Part shown: positions 7,704-15,654 of the stretch, one piece after another
Numbering within the stretch: position 1 is the first letter of the stretch
Layout of the letters: each line of letters opens with the position of its first letter
Assembly: GCA_005881235.1 (NCBI GenBank)
Contig: VBEQ01000015.1
Location: 1-29,957 of the forward strand
Direction of reading: 5' to 3'
Length of the DNA stretch: 29,957 nt
Origin: Chloroflexota bacterium
GTDB taxonomy: Bacteria; Chloroflexota; Dormibacteria; CF-121
Position numbers and translations under genes: made by a program
Notes under the pieces: model-generated
Seen by the model: only the letters and a program-made list of their open reading frames with translations
Database searches by the model: none
What the model was told of the DNA's origin: nothing

Positions 7704-7985
7704 GTGCGGGCGGTCGTCCGCGACGTCGGCCGTGGCCAGGTGGTCAGCTACGGCGAAGTCGCCCGGCGGGCCGGATATCCCCGCGCCGCCAGGGCGGTCG
7801 GCAATGTGCTTGCAAACAGTCTGGGCCTTCCCTGGTGGCGGATCGTGCGGGCGAACGGCGAGCTGGCGGCACACGGTGGGGAGGAGCAGGCGCGGCGGCT
7901 GCGCCGGGAGGGCGTTGCGGTTAGAGACGGCCGCTGTCAAGTGCCAACGTATTCAAAAGCCCGGACGATACGACGCCGATCTTAA
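7704..7985 (+). CDS. Alkyltransferase-like (ATL) DNA repair protein
   Basis: A protein of 93 residues from the GTG, resembling the DNA-binding domain of O6-alkylguanine-DNA alkyltransferase. Visible motifs are QVVSYGEVARRAGYPRAARA (helix-turn-helix with arginine finger region), VGNVLANS and LPWWRIVRANGEL. In true methyltransferases the last motif is PCHR. Here Trp replaces the acceptor Cys, as in ATL proteins, which bind alkylated guanine and recruit nucleotide excision repair instead of removing the alkyl group. The frame extends upstream without a stop, and the residues just before the GTG (EKKRSFVEAV) look like the family N-terminus. The true start may therefore be a non-standard codon such as ATC at 7674. 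Confidence 0.8.
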   Translation: MRAVVRDVGRGQVVSYGEVARRAGYPRAARAVGNVLANSLGLPWWRIVRANGELAAHGGEEQARRLRREGVAVRDGRCQVPTYSKARTIRRRS

Positions 7986-8002
7986 TTCCGGTTAACTGAC
8001 CG

Positions 8003-8032
8003 TTGACCAATGGCTCTAACCCGGGTTACCCT
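8003..8032 (+). promoter_or_regulatory. Promoter and palindromic operator of the S53 peptidase gene
   Basis: TTGACC at 8003-8008 is followed after 18 nt by TACCCT at 8027-8032. Between them, overlapping the -10, lies the perfect 12-bp palindrome TAACCCGGGTTA at 8017-8028, a likely binding site for a dimeric regulator. The regulator is not identified. Confidence 0.4.
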
Positions 8033-8066
8033 AGGTGCGCTCATCAAATAAGCAGGAGGGAAGCGC

Positions 8067-10004
8067 TTGCGCAGTAGAACCAGCATCCTCGGTATCGTCG
8101 CGTCGATCGCGCTGCTCGGGTCGGTCATCCCGGCTCTGGCGGCACCGTCCCCCCGGGCGACCCTCGCCGGCAACGTACCGCCCTGGGCGAAATCGGCCAA
8201 CTTCAAGGGGGCCGCGAATGCGTCCGATTCGATCGGCTTCCGGGTCTACCTGGGGTGGAACAACGGCTCGGCGGTGGAGGCATTGGCCAAGTCGGTCTCC
8301 GACCCCCGCAGTGCCTCGTACGGGAACTATCTGACGGCCCAGCAGTTCCGGCAGCAGTTCGCACCATCCCAGGCACAGGTCAATGCGGTGCAAAGCTGGC
8401 TTCGGAGTCAGGGCTTCTCGATTGTCTACACTCCGCAGAACAACCATTACGTCTCGGCTGAAGGCACGATTGCCCAGGCTGCCGCCGCCTTCGGGACGTC
8501 CTTCGGGATGTACAGCGTCGACGGCCTCACACTTCGGTCGCCGTCGTCCGATATCTCCGTACCGGCATCGATCGCCAACGCCGTCACCGGCGTGATCGGC
8601 CTCGACGATGTTGCCCAAACGGTGCACACCAATAACATCAAGGCTGATCCGAACGCACCCCCGTCGCCCGCGTTCGTCAACGCCCCGCCGCTTGCCGACT
8701 ACTGGGGCCAACTGACAGCGCCGTACCCGAACCCCTATGGCAGCGACGCATTGCCCTACGTGCCTCGCGGTTACACTCCGCAACAGATCAACGGTGCGTA
8801 CGGCCTCGGAAATACGACGCTCGACGGCAGCGGCGTAAGCGTGGCCATCATCGATGCTTACGCGTCCCCGACGGTTCAGCAGGACCTCGACCAGTGGTCG
8901 AGCAACCGCGGCATGGCGTCAACGAACATCACGCAGGTGGTCGCGCCGGGCACCTACAACCATCCCGAGCGAGGCCTGCGGCAAGATCCCCAGGGCTGGT
9001 ACGGCGAGGAGACGCTGGATGTGGAAGCCGTGCACGGCATGGCCCCCGGCGCCCATATCGTCTACGTCGGCTCACCGAACAATTTCCAGGACCTTGACGC
9101 TGCGCTCAACCACGTGGTCGATCGGCATTTGGCCTCTATCGTGACCAACTCGTACGGATTCCGGACGGAGCTCCTGCCGTTCGGCTTCATCAAACCCTAC
9201 GAGGACACCATCCTTCAAGGCGCGATCGAGGGCATTACCATCAACTTCTCCTCCGGTGACGACAACGATGAGTCGCTGGTGGTCGGCTACAAGACGGTCG
9301 ATTGGCCGGCATCCAGCCCATTCGTAACCGCCGTTGGCGGGACGAGCCTCGCGGTTGGCGCCAATAACACCTATCTGTTCGAAACCGGGTGGGGAACCAC
9401 TAACCGCACCTGGAGCGGTACGGCGTGGAAGCCGGCCAGTTGGCTATACGGCTCCGGCGGCGGCGTGAGCCGCCTCTTTGCCGAGCCGTGGTACCAGGTG
9501 GGCGTCGTCCAGGATTCGGTCTTCGCGGCGCAGGGTCACGGCAGCGGTCGGGCTGTGCCTGACGTCTCGGCGCTCGGCGATCCCCAAACCGGATACCTGA
9601 TCGGCCAGACGCAGACGTTCTTCGCGACATCGGCGACGCCGGCCGGAGCCCGGTACTCGGAATACCGCATCGGTGGGACGAGCCTGTCCTCGCCGATCAT
9701 GGCCGGAATCTTCGCGCTTGCCAATCAGGCACGCAGCGCCAGCGGGACGGCGGAGCTAGGCTTTGCCAACCCGATGTTGTACTCGCTCAACGGCAGCTCA
9801 GCGGTGACCGACATCGTTGATCCTGCGTCAACGGTCGCGGCGGTGCGCATCAACTACAACAACGGCGAAGATGCGACGAGCGGAACCAGCGTTCGGCTTC
9901 GGACGATGAACCAGACGCTCAGCCTGCACACGACGCCGGGCTGGGACGACGTCACCGGGATCGGGACGCCGACGAGCACATTCGTTGGAGCCCTGAGCAA
10001 ATAG
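8067..10004 (+). CDS. Secreted S53 family peptidase (sedolisin/kumamolisin type)
   Basis: A 645-residue secreted acid serine-carboxyl peptidase. The start is TTG with AGGAGGG 6 nt upstream. The first ~28 residues form a signal peptide ending PALAAP. A pro-kumamolisin activation domain occupies roughly residues 45-195 (SVSDPRSASYGNYLTAQQF, then GTSFGMYSVDG). The catalytic domain starts with YVPRGYTPQQINGAYG. Active-site residues are Glu314 and Asp318 (GEETLDVE), the oxyanion Asp398 (SSGDDND) and Ser539 in GGTSLSSP. The C-terminal calcium site appears as DDVTGIGTPTS. All key residues are present. The peptidase would be auto-activated outside the cell, probably for scavenging protein. It is monocistronic, with a terminator directly after it. 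Confidence 0.95.
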   Translation: MRSRTSILGIVASIALLGSVIPALAAPSPRATLAGNVPPWAKSANFKGAANASDSIGFRVYLGWNNGSAVEALAKSVSDPRSASYGNYLTAQQFRQQFAPSQAQVNAVQSWLRSQGFSIVYTPQNNHYVSAEGTIAQAAAAFGTSFGMYSVDGLTLRSPSSDISVPASIANAVTGVIGLDDVAQTVHTNNIKADPNAPPSPAFVNAPPLADYWGQLTAPYPNPYGSDALPYVPRGYTPQQINGAYGLGNTTLDGSGVSVAIIDAYASPTVQQDLDQWSSNRGMASTNITQVVAPGTYNHPERGLRQDPQGWYGEETLDVEAVHGMAPGAHIVYVGSPNNFQDLDAALNHVVDRHLASIVTNSYGFRTELLPFGFIKPYEDTILQGAIEGITINFSSGDDNDESLVVGYKTVDWPASSPFVTAVGGTSLAVGANNTYLFETGWGTTNRTWSGTAWKPASWLYGSGGGVSRLFAEPWYQVGVVQDSVFAAQGHGSGRAVPDVSALGDPQTGYLIGQTQTFFATSATPAGARYSEYRIGGTSLSSPIMAGIFALANQARSASGTAELGFANPMLYSLNGSSAVTDIVDPASTVAAVRINYNNGEDATSGTSVRLRTMNQTLSLHTTPGWDDVTGIGTPTSTFVGALSK

Positions 10005-10017
10005 ACGAGTAATCGAC

Positions 10018-10050
10018 AAGAGGCCGGGCAGGGTGTCCGGCCTCTTCTTT
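10018..10050 (+). terminator. Rho-independent terminator after the S53 peptidase
   Basis: A perfect 10-bp stem AAGAGGCCGG (10018-10027) pairs with CCGGCCTCTT (10037-10046) across a 9-nt loop and is followed by CTTT. It lies 13 nt after the peptidase stop and ends at the stop of the convergent HAD gene. The opposite side lacks a T tract, so it mainly serves the plus strand. Confidence 0.85.
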
Positions 10051-10717
10051 ATGCGTCCGTGGTGATCAGCCAATCGATGATTTCGCGGACGCCCGCGCCG
10101 GCCTCGCCGCGCGTCACGTGTGCGGTTGTTGCCTTCAGGCTGTCGAGCGCGTTGGCGACCGCAACGCCGTATCCGCACGTGCCCAGAAACGCCTGGTCGT
10201 TCTCCGCATCGCCAATGGCGACGACGCGCTCCGGGGCGAGTGCGAGCTCGGCGAGTGCCGCCCGCAGCCCGCTCGCCTTGTCCACCGAAGCCGGTAGCAC
10301 CATGACCGATCCTTTATTGAGGATCACCTGCAGATCGAGGCCGAGCTCCCGAATCACCTCCACCACGGCGGTGTCGTTGGGCTGCACCGTGGCGACCACG
10401 ACCTGACCCCGCCAGAGCGGCTCGACTCGGCGGCGTTGCAGCGTCTCGACGAAATCTGCGGGCGGCGGCGGTGCGAGGACCCGCGTGGCACCAGTCGCCG
10501 GGCGATAGACGACGGCACCGTTTTCGGCCACGACGGCGTCAAAGATCCGGGCATCAGGGAAGACGCGGAGGAGGTCGTTGAGCTGGCGACCGGTGACGAG
10601 GATCAGCGTTCGACCGGTGGCGGCGAGCCGCCGTAGGGCCGCCAGGGTTTCAGGATCGACCGCGCCGTCGGTCGCCAAGGTGCCGTCGTAGTCGGTGGCG
10701 AGCGCCAGGAATCGCAC
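10049..10717 (-). CDS. HAD superfamily (Cof-like, class IIB) hydrolase
   Basis: A 222-residue cytosolic phosphatase-like protein. Motif I is TDYDGT with Asp9 and Asp11, motif II is LILVTGRQ, the Lys motif lies in VDKASGLRAAL, and motif IV is VVAIGDAENDQAFL. A cap domain sits between motifs II and III, typical of Cof/sucrose-phosphatase-type class IIB enzymes acting on small sugar phosphates or nucleotides. The start is GTG, 3 nt after the stop of the NDH-2 gene, so it is the last gene of the ATP-grasp/NDH-2/HAD operon. The specific substrate is not evident. Confidence 0.9.
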   Translation of the reverse strand: MRFLALATDYDGTLATDGAVDPETLAALRRLAATGRTLILVTGRQLNDLLRVFPDARIFDAVVAENGAVVYRPATGATRVLAPPPPADFVETLQRRRVEPLWRGQVVVATVQPNDTAVVEVIRELGLDLQVILNKGSVMVLPASVDKASGLRAALAELALAPERVVAIGDAENDQAFLGTCGYGVAVANALDSLKATTAHVTRGEAGAGVREIIDWLITTDA

Positions 10718-10720
10718 AGG

Positions 10721-11998
10721 CTAGACGCGCTTCGGGGCCGCGCCCGGCGCCAGGATGATGCGGATCGGGCGGTCGTGTCGCAGGTAGTCCCAGGCCCAGG
10801 AGCTCAGCGCGCTGATGCGGTTACGAAAGCCGATCAAGTAGTAGATGTGGACGAAGATCCAGGTCAGCCAGCCGAGAAACCCGGTGAACTCCAGTCCACC
10901 CGGCAGATGCGTGACTCCGGCGTTGCGACCGATGGTTGCCATGGTGCCTTTGTCGATGTAGTGAAATGGTTCGCCTTCGTCCGCCACGCCACGGACGGCG
11001 CCGGCGATCCTACGCGCCACATAGCGCCCCGCCTGCATCGCGGGAGGCGACAGCATGGGCAGCTCGCGGTCGCCCACGCGTGGCGAGGCGGCATCGCCGA
11101 TGGCGAAGGCGCCGGGCGCCCCGGGAATCCGCATCCAGGGATCCACCTCGATGCGCGCATTCCGAAAGCGGGGGAGGGGCGCTTCACCGACCGGGTCGTT
11201 GGGCCGCACGCCCGCCGACCAGATGATGGTGGCGCACGCGATCGCCGTCCCGTCAGAGAGGGTCACCGAGTGGCCGTTTGCGCTCTTGACCAGCGCGCCG
11301 GTGCGGACCGCCACGCCGCGTTTTGTCAGGACGCGCTGCGCGTAGCGCCCCAGGCGAAGCGAAAAGGCGTTGAGCAAGCGGTCCGTGCCCTCCACCAGGA
11401 TGACCTGGATCTCCGCCCGCGAGATCTCGTGATAGTCCTTGCCGGCGACGATGTCCATCAATTCGATGAGCGCTCCCGACGACTCGACGCCGGTTGGCCC
11501 GCCGCCGACGACCACGAAGGTGAGCAGCGCGCGGCGCGCCTCGGGGTCGGGCTCGGCATCGGCGCGCTCCAGGCAGGTCAGCACGTGGTTGCGCAGCCGG
11601 GTGGCGTCTTCGAGCGATTTCAACCCCAGCGAAACGCGAGCGACGTCCTGGTTGCCGAAGTAGTTGTCGGTGCTGCCGGTTGCGAGCACCAGGTAGTCGT
11701 AGCTCAATGGTGGACTGGCATCGAGGCGCACCACCTTGCTGGCGAGGTCGACGCGCGTCACGGTCGCCTGGCGAAACCGGACGTTCGGCGAGTGCCGGAA
11801 GATCGTCCGCAACGGGTAGGCGATGTCGCTAGGGTTCAGCAACCCGGTTGCCACCTGGTAGAGCAGCGGCGTGAAGAGGTGGTAGTTGTGCTGGTCAAGG
11901 AGGACGACGTCGACCGGTTCGCCGTCGAGCTTGCGGGCGCAGGCGAGCCCGCCGAACCCCGCGCCGACGATCACGACGCGGGCGCGCGTTTCAGCCAT
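10721..11998 (-). CDS. ndh: Type II NADH dehydrogenase (NDH-2)
   Basis: A 425-residue flavoprotein that would oxidise NADH and reduce membrane quinone without proton pumping. The FAD-binding motif is VVIVGAGFGGLACARKL at the N-terminus, followed by the family's HNYHLFTPLLYQVATG. The NAD-binding motif is FVVVGGGPTGVE, and the second FAD contact is GAFAIGDAA. The C-terminus has FLGWLTWIFVHIYYLIGFRNR, the amphipathic/hydrophobic membrane-association region. The length is normal for the family. Its ATG overlaps the stop of the ATP-grasp gene by 8 nt. A related demethylphylloquinone or sulfide-quinone reductase role is less likely given the NDH-2-like motifs. Confidence 0.92.
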   Translation of the reverse strand: MAETRARVVIVGAGFGGLACARKLDGEPVDVVLLDQHNYHLFTPLLYQVATGLLNPSDIAYPLRTIFRHSPNVRFRQATVTRVDLASKVVRLDASPPLSYDYLVLATGSTDNYFGNQDVARVSLGLKSLEDATRLRNHVLTCLERADAEPDPEARRALLTFVVVGGGPTGVESSGALIELMDIVAGKDYHEISRAEIQVILVEGTDRLLNAFSLRLGRYAQRVLTKRGVAVRTGALVKSANGHSVTLSDGTAIACATIIWSAGVRPNDPVGEAPLPRFRNARIEVDPWMRIPGAPGAFAIGDAASPRVGDRELPMLSPPAMQAGRYVARRIAGAVRGVADEGEPFHYIDKGTMATIGRNAGVTHLPGGLEFTGFLGWLTWIFVHIYYLIGFRNRISALSSWAWDYLRHDRPIRIILAPGAAPKRV

Positions 11999-13214
11999 CC
12001 GTCACGACGCGGAGCTGCGCGTGGGCGTGCCGCAGCGCGGCCTCGACGGCGTCGGGCGACTCGGCGCGCGCGAACATGAAGCCGAGATAGCGATCGCCCT
12101 CGGGCAGGGGAACGAGCCGCTCGCCCGGCGGAATCGTGATCACCAGCCCTTCGACACCCGGTATCGCTTTCGCCTCGGGCTGGCCCTCAACGGCGCGCAA
12201 CCGCCCGCGTTCCCGAATCGGCAGCATCATCACGCCGGCCGCGGCCTGCTCTCGCTGATGGGACGGCATCGGCAGGCCCGCGGCATGCCGCAGGATCAAC
12301 TCCTCGAGCGAGATGCAAGACCCGAAGCGGAGCGTTCGCGAGCAGAGTCCGCCGATCGAGCGCGCGGCGACCTCCAGCATCCAGGTGCCGCGGTCGTTGA
12401 GTCGGAGTTCGGCGTGGATCGGGCCGTCGGTGAGGCCCAGGGCGCGCGCCGCCCGAGCCGTCGTCGCTCGAATCTCCGCCTGCCGCTCGCGCGAGAGACG
12501 TGAGGGGGTGACGTAGATCGTCTCCTCGAAGAAGGGGCCGTTGAGGGGGTCGGGCTTGTCGAAGATGGCCAGGACCTCGAGCTCGCCACCACGAAGCAGC
12601 CCTTCGACCGCCACCTCCTCGCCTGCGATGAATTCCTCGATCAATACCGAGTGAGGGGCACCGTTGGGCCGGCAGGCGGCCACGATGGCCGCGACCCGGG
12701 CAAAGACCAAAGGAAAGCTCGCGGCGTCATCGACCTTCACCACGCCCTGGCTGGCTGAAAGATCGATCGGCTTGATGACGCAGGGGTAGCCAACGCTGGC
12801 GGCGATCGTCTGCGCATCCGCGTCGATGGCCGCAGTCGTGAATCGAGGGGTCAGGAGGCCGGCGCGCGCAAAGCGCTCCCGCATGCGCGCCTTGTCGCGG
12901 GCCGCTTCGACGGCGTCGACCGGATTGTGCGGCAGGCCAAGCGCCCGAGCGGCGGCCGCGGCCAGCAACGTCCCCGCGTCATCGACGGCGATGATTGCGG
13001 ACAGGGGACGCGTCTGCGCGAAGGCGACGATGCGCTCCGTCGAGCCGTCGATATTCTCGAAGTCGAGCCGGAGGTGGCGACCGTCCATCAAGCCGGCGAG
13101 CGCCGGCCGGTGCTCCGACCCGACCACGACCTCGATCTCCAGGCGGGAGGCCGCGGTCATGAAATCGTGAGTGCGATAGGTTCGGCTTGGGATCAGCAGC
13201 AGGACGCGGACCAT
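11991..13214 (-). CDS. ATP-grasp domain ligase, substrate unknown
   Basis: A 407-residue ATP-grasp protein similar in layout to amino-acid/dipeptide ligases and biotin-carboxylase-like enzymes. An N-terminal Rossmann-like preATP-grasp part (VRVLLLIPSRTYRTHDFM) is followed by the ARDKARMRERFARAGLLTP linker. Then come the ATP-binding strand YPCVIKPIDLSASQGV and EEFIAGEEVAVEG. The metal-binding end is HAELRLNDRGTWMLEVAARS. It would couple ATP hydrolysis to an acyl-phosphate ligation, and the acceptor cannot be predicted. It is the first gene of an operon with NDH-2 and a HAD phosphatase. The start codon has AAGAGAG close upstream. It is divergent from the NfuA-like gene. Confidence 0.88.
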   Translation of the reverse strand: MVRVLLLIPSRTYRTHDFMTAASRLEIEVVVGSEHRPALAGLMDGRHLRLDFENIDGSTERIVAFAQTRPLSAIIAVDDAGTLLAAAAARALGLPHNPVDAVEAARDKARMRERFARAGLLTPRFTTAAIDADAQTIAASVGYPCVIKPIDLSASQGVVKVDDAASFPLVFARVAAIVAACRPNGAPHSVLIEEFIAGEEVAVEGLLRGGELEVLAIFDKPDPLNGPFFEETIYVTPSRLSRERQAEIRATTARAARALGLTDGPIHAELRLNDRGTWMLEVAARSIGGLCSRTLRFGSCISLEELILRHAAGLPMPSHQREQAAAGVMMLPIRERGRLRAVEGQPEAKAIPGVEGLVITIPPGERLVPLPEGDRYLGFMFARAESPDAVEAALRHAHAQLRVVTDG

Positions 13215-13234
13215 CTCTCTTAGTTGACCACGAA

Positions 13235-13250
13235 TAGAATGATGCCAATG
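13235..13250 (+). promoter_or_regulatory. Candidate leaderless promoter of the NfuA-like gene
   Basis: TAGAAT at 13235-13240 is followed by exactly 7 nt and the ATG at 13248. No Shine-Dalgarno is present. The arrangement fits transcription starting at or next to the start codon. Confidence 0.45.
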
Positions 13251-13838
13251 CCGCCCGCGATCACGGTCACCCCGGCGGCGATGGCCAAGATCGAGGCCGT
13301 TCGTTCAAAGAGCGGCCATCCTGATGCCTGTCTGCGAATCGCAATCGCGGGCCGCCGGGGCGGCCAGTTCGTCTACGAGCTCGATCTGGTCGCGCCCGAG
13401 GACGCGCCCAGTGGCGACCTCACGGTGCAGACGGCGGGGTTCCGCGTGCTGGTCGAGCCGGGCAGCGCCGCCAACCTCGAGGGCGCGGTGATCGACCTCG
13501 ACGCCTCAGCGCTCGGCGGGGCGTTGCGCATCGACAACCCGAACGAGGGCTGGCGCGACCCGGTTGCGGCGCGCATCCAGGAGGTGCTCGATCGGCAGAT
13601 CAATCCCTCGGTCGCCGCGCATGGTGGCTTCGTCGACCTGCTCGAGGTGCGCGGTGGTGCCGCGTACGTGCAGCTGGGGGGCGGCTGCCAGGGTTGTGCC
13701 CAGGTCGATGTCACGCTACGGCAGGGGATCGAGGTCGCCATCAAAGCGGCGGTGCCGCAGATCACCGAGGTGATCGACATCACTGACCACGCGGCAGGGT
13801 TAAACCCTTACTTCCAGCCGGCGAAGAAAGCGTCTTAG
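13248..13838 (+). CDS. NfuA-like Fe-S carrier (IscA-like plus NifU C-terminal domain)
   Basis: A protein of 196 residues from the ATG at 13248. Starts at 13239 and 13242 are also possible, as is a TTG at 13224. The N-terminal half resembles an A-type HesB/IscA domain (ITVTPAAMAKIEAV, GRRGGQFVYELDLV) but lacks the three cluster cysteines, as in NfuA. The C-terminal half is a NifU-like domain with GGGCQGCAQVDVTL, whose Cys147 and Cys150 (numbered from 13248) would hold a 4Fe-4S cluster bridged between two subunits. Its role would be delivering Fe-S clusters to target enzymes. The stop overlaps that of the convergent glycosylase gene by 4 nt. Confidence 0.88.
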   Translation: MPPAITVTPAAMAKIEAVRSKSGHPDACLRIAIAGRRGGQFVYELDLVAPEDAPSGDLTVQTAGFRVLVEPGSAANLEGAVIDLDASALGGALRIDNPNEGWRDPVAARIQEVLDRQINPSVAAHGGFVDLLEVRGGAAYVQLGGGCQGCAQVDVTLRQGIEVAIKAAVPQITEVIDITDHAAGLNPYFQPAKKAS

Positions 13839-14740
13839 ATCGCGGCAATGCGCCGCAGGCGCATGCGGGGTCCGAAGCGCGGAGCCTGGATCCCGCCCAG
13901 TGTCAGCAGCCGGATGACGCGCGCGCGATGTCCGCGGTAGGGCTCGAGCAGCTCGAGCATGCGGGCCTCGCTGCCACGCGCCTCGCCGGCAAGTGCCCAC
14001 GACACCTGGTGCGGCAGATGGTAGTCGCCCAGGGACACGACATCACGATCGCCGAGGGCGACGACGGACACCTCGGCCGCCGACCAGGGACCGACGCCGG
14101 GCAGCGTCGTGAGCAGGCGGCGCGCCTGCGTCGGTTCTAGGCCGGTGATCGCTTCGAGCCGGCGGGCCTGCGCCGCGGCGCTCTGAATGACACCAAAGCG
14201 CCGGCGCTCGATCCCGAAGCGATGCACCGCCCAGTAGGGGGTGGCGAGGATCCGCGCCGGCTGGGGCGACAGCAGGAGGCCGGTGTCGCCGGGCGCCGGC
14301 TCACCGAACGCCCGCACCAGCCGGCCATAGGAGGCGTAGGCCTCGACGCTCGGCACCTTCTGCTCGAGGATGGTCGGCAGCAGGGCTTCGAACACCAGGC
14401 CGGTCCGGCCCAGGCGCAATCCCGGGTGATGGCGGTGCAGCTCGGCCAGCAGGCGGTGCGACGGTCGGAAGGTCTCCGGCTGGTCGTCGAGGCCGACCAG
14501 CGCCGGCGTGTGCTCGATCATCCAGCCGGCACCGGGACCCCAGGCGTCGGCTCGCAGCAGGGCGCGCCCCAGCCGAAGCCGCACCGATGCGGCTCCCTCG
14601 GGCGTGCGGGCGGCTCGCCAGACTTCGCCCGCCTGGAATCGGATCGTCGGGTCGGCTGGGCCACGCTGCAGAAGACCGAGGGTCAGGTCGAGATCCAGTG
14701 GGAATGGGAGGGGCCACGTTTTGGTAGCAGCGCTCGGCAC
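13835..14740 (-). CDS. DNA-3-methyladenine glycosylase II-type (AlkA-like) HhH-GPD protein
   Basis: A 301-residue base-excision repair glycosylase. The helix-hairpin-helix is TTLPGVGPWSAAEVSVVALG, followed by the loop with the catalytic Asp239 (VVSLGDYHLPHQV). The N-terminal ~110 residues form the AlkA-like beta domain, and EALLPTILEQKVPSVEAY starts the helical core. No FeS cysteine loop follows the HhH, which fits AlkA rather than Nth or MutY. It would remove alkylated purines such as 3-methyladenine. The GTG start has TAAGGT 6 nt upstream and no strong Shine-Dalgarno. It lies 6 kb from an ATL gene, so the window holds two alkylation-damage proteins. Confidence 0.88.
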   Translation of the reverse strand: MPSAATKTWPLPFPLDLDLTLGLLQRGPADPTIRFQAGEVWRAARTPEGAASVRLRLGRALLRADAWGPGAGWMIEHTPALVGLDDQPETFRPSHRLLAELHRHHPGLRLGRTGLVFEALLPTILEQKVPSVEAYASYGRLVRAFGEPAPGDTGLLLSPQPARILATPYWAVHRFGIERRRFGVIQSAAAQARRLEAITGLEPTQARRLLTTLPGVGPWSAAEVSVVALGDRDVVSLGDYHLPHQVSWALAGEARGSEARMLELLEPYRGHRARVIRLLTLGGIQAPRFGPRMRLRRIAAI

Positions 14741-14752
14741 AGGGCAACCTTA
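14741..14752 (-). promoter_or_regulatory. Candidate leaderless promoter of the AlkA-like gene
   Basis: On the minus strand TAAGGT (14752-14747) is followed by 6 nt and the GTG start at 14740. The AAGG could also act as a weak Shine-Dalgarno, so the leaderless reading is tentative. Confidence 0.35.
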
Positions 14753-14797
14753 ACGCGGAACGCTCGAGCTTGAGTCGGTGGCCCGAATTGTGCTACG

Positions 14798-14811
14798 TAT
14801 TATCGAAGGTG
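14798..14811 (+). promoter_or_regulatory. Candidate leaderless promoter of the zinc-ribbon/SH3 gene
   Basis: TATTAT at 14798-14803 is followed by 5 nt and the GTG at 14809. No Shine-Dalgarno is present. The -10 match is strong. Confidence 0.45.
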
Positions 14812-15654
14812 AAAGCGATCGGCACGCCCGTCGCCTGTCCTGCCTGCCGCCACCCCAACCCCGGCATCAACATCTGGTGCGCGCGTTGCCGCAGACCGCT
14901 GGATTGGAATCCCGCCACCACGGTGACGCCGGCACGGGTCGAGCTCCCACGTCGCCGGCGCGCGACCACACGTCCGCGGCTGACCATGCCAGCCATCGCC
15001 TGGCCTTTAGTCCGGCTACCGGTGTTGACGCTGCCTCGCCCCAGAATGCCCCACCTGCCGCGTATCGCGCTGGTGGTCGCGGCGATCCTGGCCATTCTCC
15101 TGATCGTGCCGCTCGCGTACGTCCTGTTGCCCGCAGGTCGTGCCGCGGTGGCTCAGCAGACCGAGGCAAGTCACCTCCCGTCGACCAACGGCACGACGAC
15201 CGGCGACACTCCCCAGGCGGCGGCCATCCCGGGCGTCGAGGCGAAGACGCACTTGCGTTATCACACCCGCACCTGCGCGGCCAGCACGCCCTGCCTGACG
15301 GTCGCGAGCGAAACCGTGGGGAAGGACGCCGCGGCAGTGGTATTTTCGACGGCAAGCTCGGCGGCGCGGCAATGCGTCGCTTACGTCTACCGCAAGGACG
15401 GGCACTGGCACTTTCTCGACGCGGTCTGTGGCCTGCCGGATCAGCTCAGCCCGCAGGTCGCGCACGACGCCATCGTCCACGTCCCGGGCAACTGCGCCAA
15501 CGTGCGCAATGGAGCCAGCCTCACGGCCCGCGTCGTCGCCTGCCTCAAAGACGGAAGCACGGTCCACGTCGACGCCGGGCCAACCTACGCCGACGGTCGC
15601 CTCTGGTGGCATGAGCCCCAGGGCTGGATCGCGCACGATTTTCTGACGGACTAG
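14809..15654 (+). CDS. Zinc-ribbon, single-pass membrane, SH3-like domain protein
   Basis: A protein of 281 residues from the GTG (an in-frame TTG lies at 14770). The N-terminus has a zinc ribbon, CPAC (Cys10/Cys13) and CARC (Cys24/Cys27). After a basic Pro/Arg-rich linker comes one membrane helix at about 84-108 (IALVVAAILAILLIVPLAY). The extracytoplasmic part ends in a bacterial SH3-like domain (NCANVRNGASLTARVVACLK, then LWWHEPQGWIAHDF), a module that often binds cell wall or peptide ligands. The N-terminal ribbon faces the cytoplasm. It could link cell-surface sensing to a cytosolic partner, but the role is unknown. Its stop shares CTAG with the convergent cyclic-nucleotide-binding gene. 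Confidence 0.75.
   Translation: MKAIGTPVACPACRHPNPGINIWCARCRRPLDWNPATTVTPARVELPRRRRATTRPRLTMPAIAWPLVRLPVLTLPRPRMPHLPRIALVVAAILAILLIVPLAYVLLPAGRAAVAQQTEASHLPSTNGTTTGDTPQAAAIPGVEAKTHLRYHTRTCAASTPCLTVASETVGKDAAAVVFSTASSAARQCVAYVYRKDGHWHFLDAVCGLPDQLSPQVAHDAIVHVPGNCANVRNGASLTARVVACLKDGSTVHVDAGPTYADGRLWWHEPQGWIAHDFLTD

Noticed and set aside
10775..12079. Long open frame on the plus strand opposite the NDH-2 gene
   Set aside because: It mirrors the codon structure of a clear NDH-2 gene in high-GC DNA and its translation is Arg/Gly/Ala-rich with no family features.
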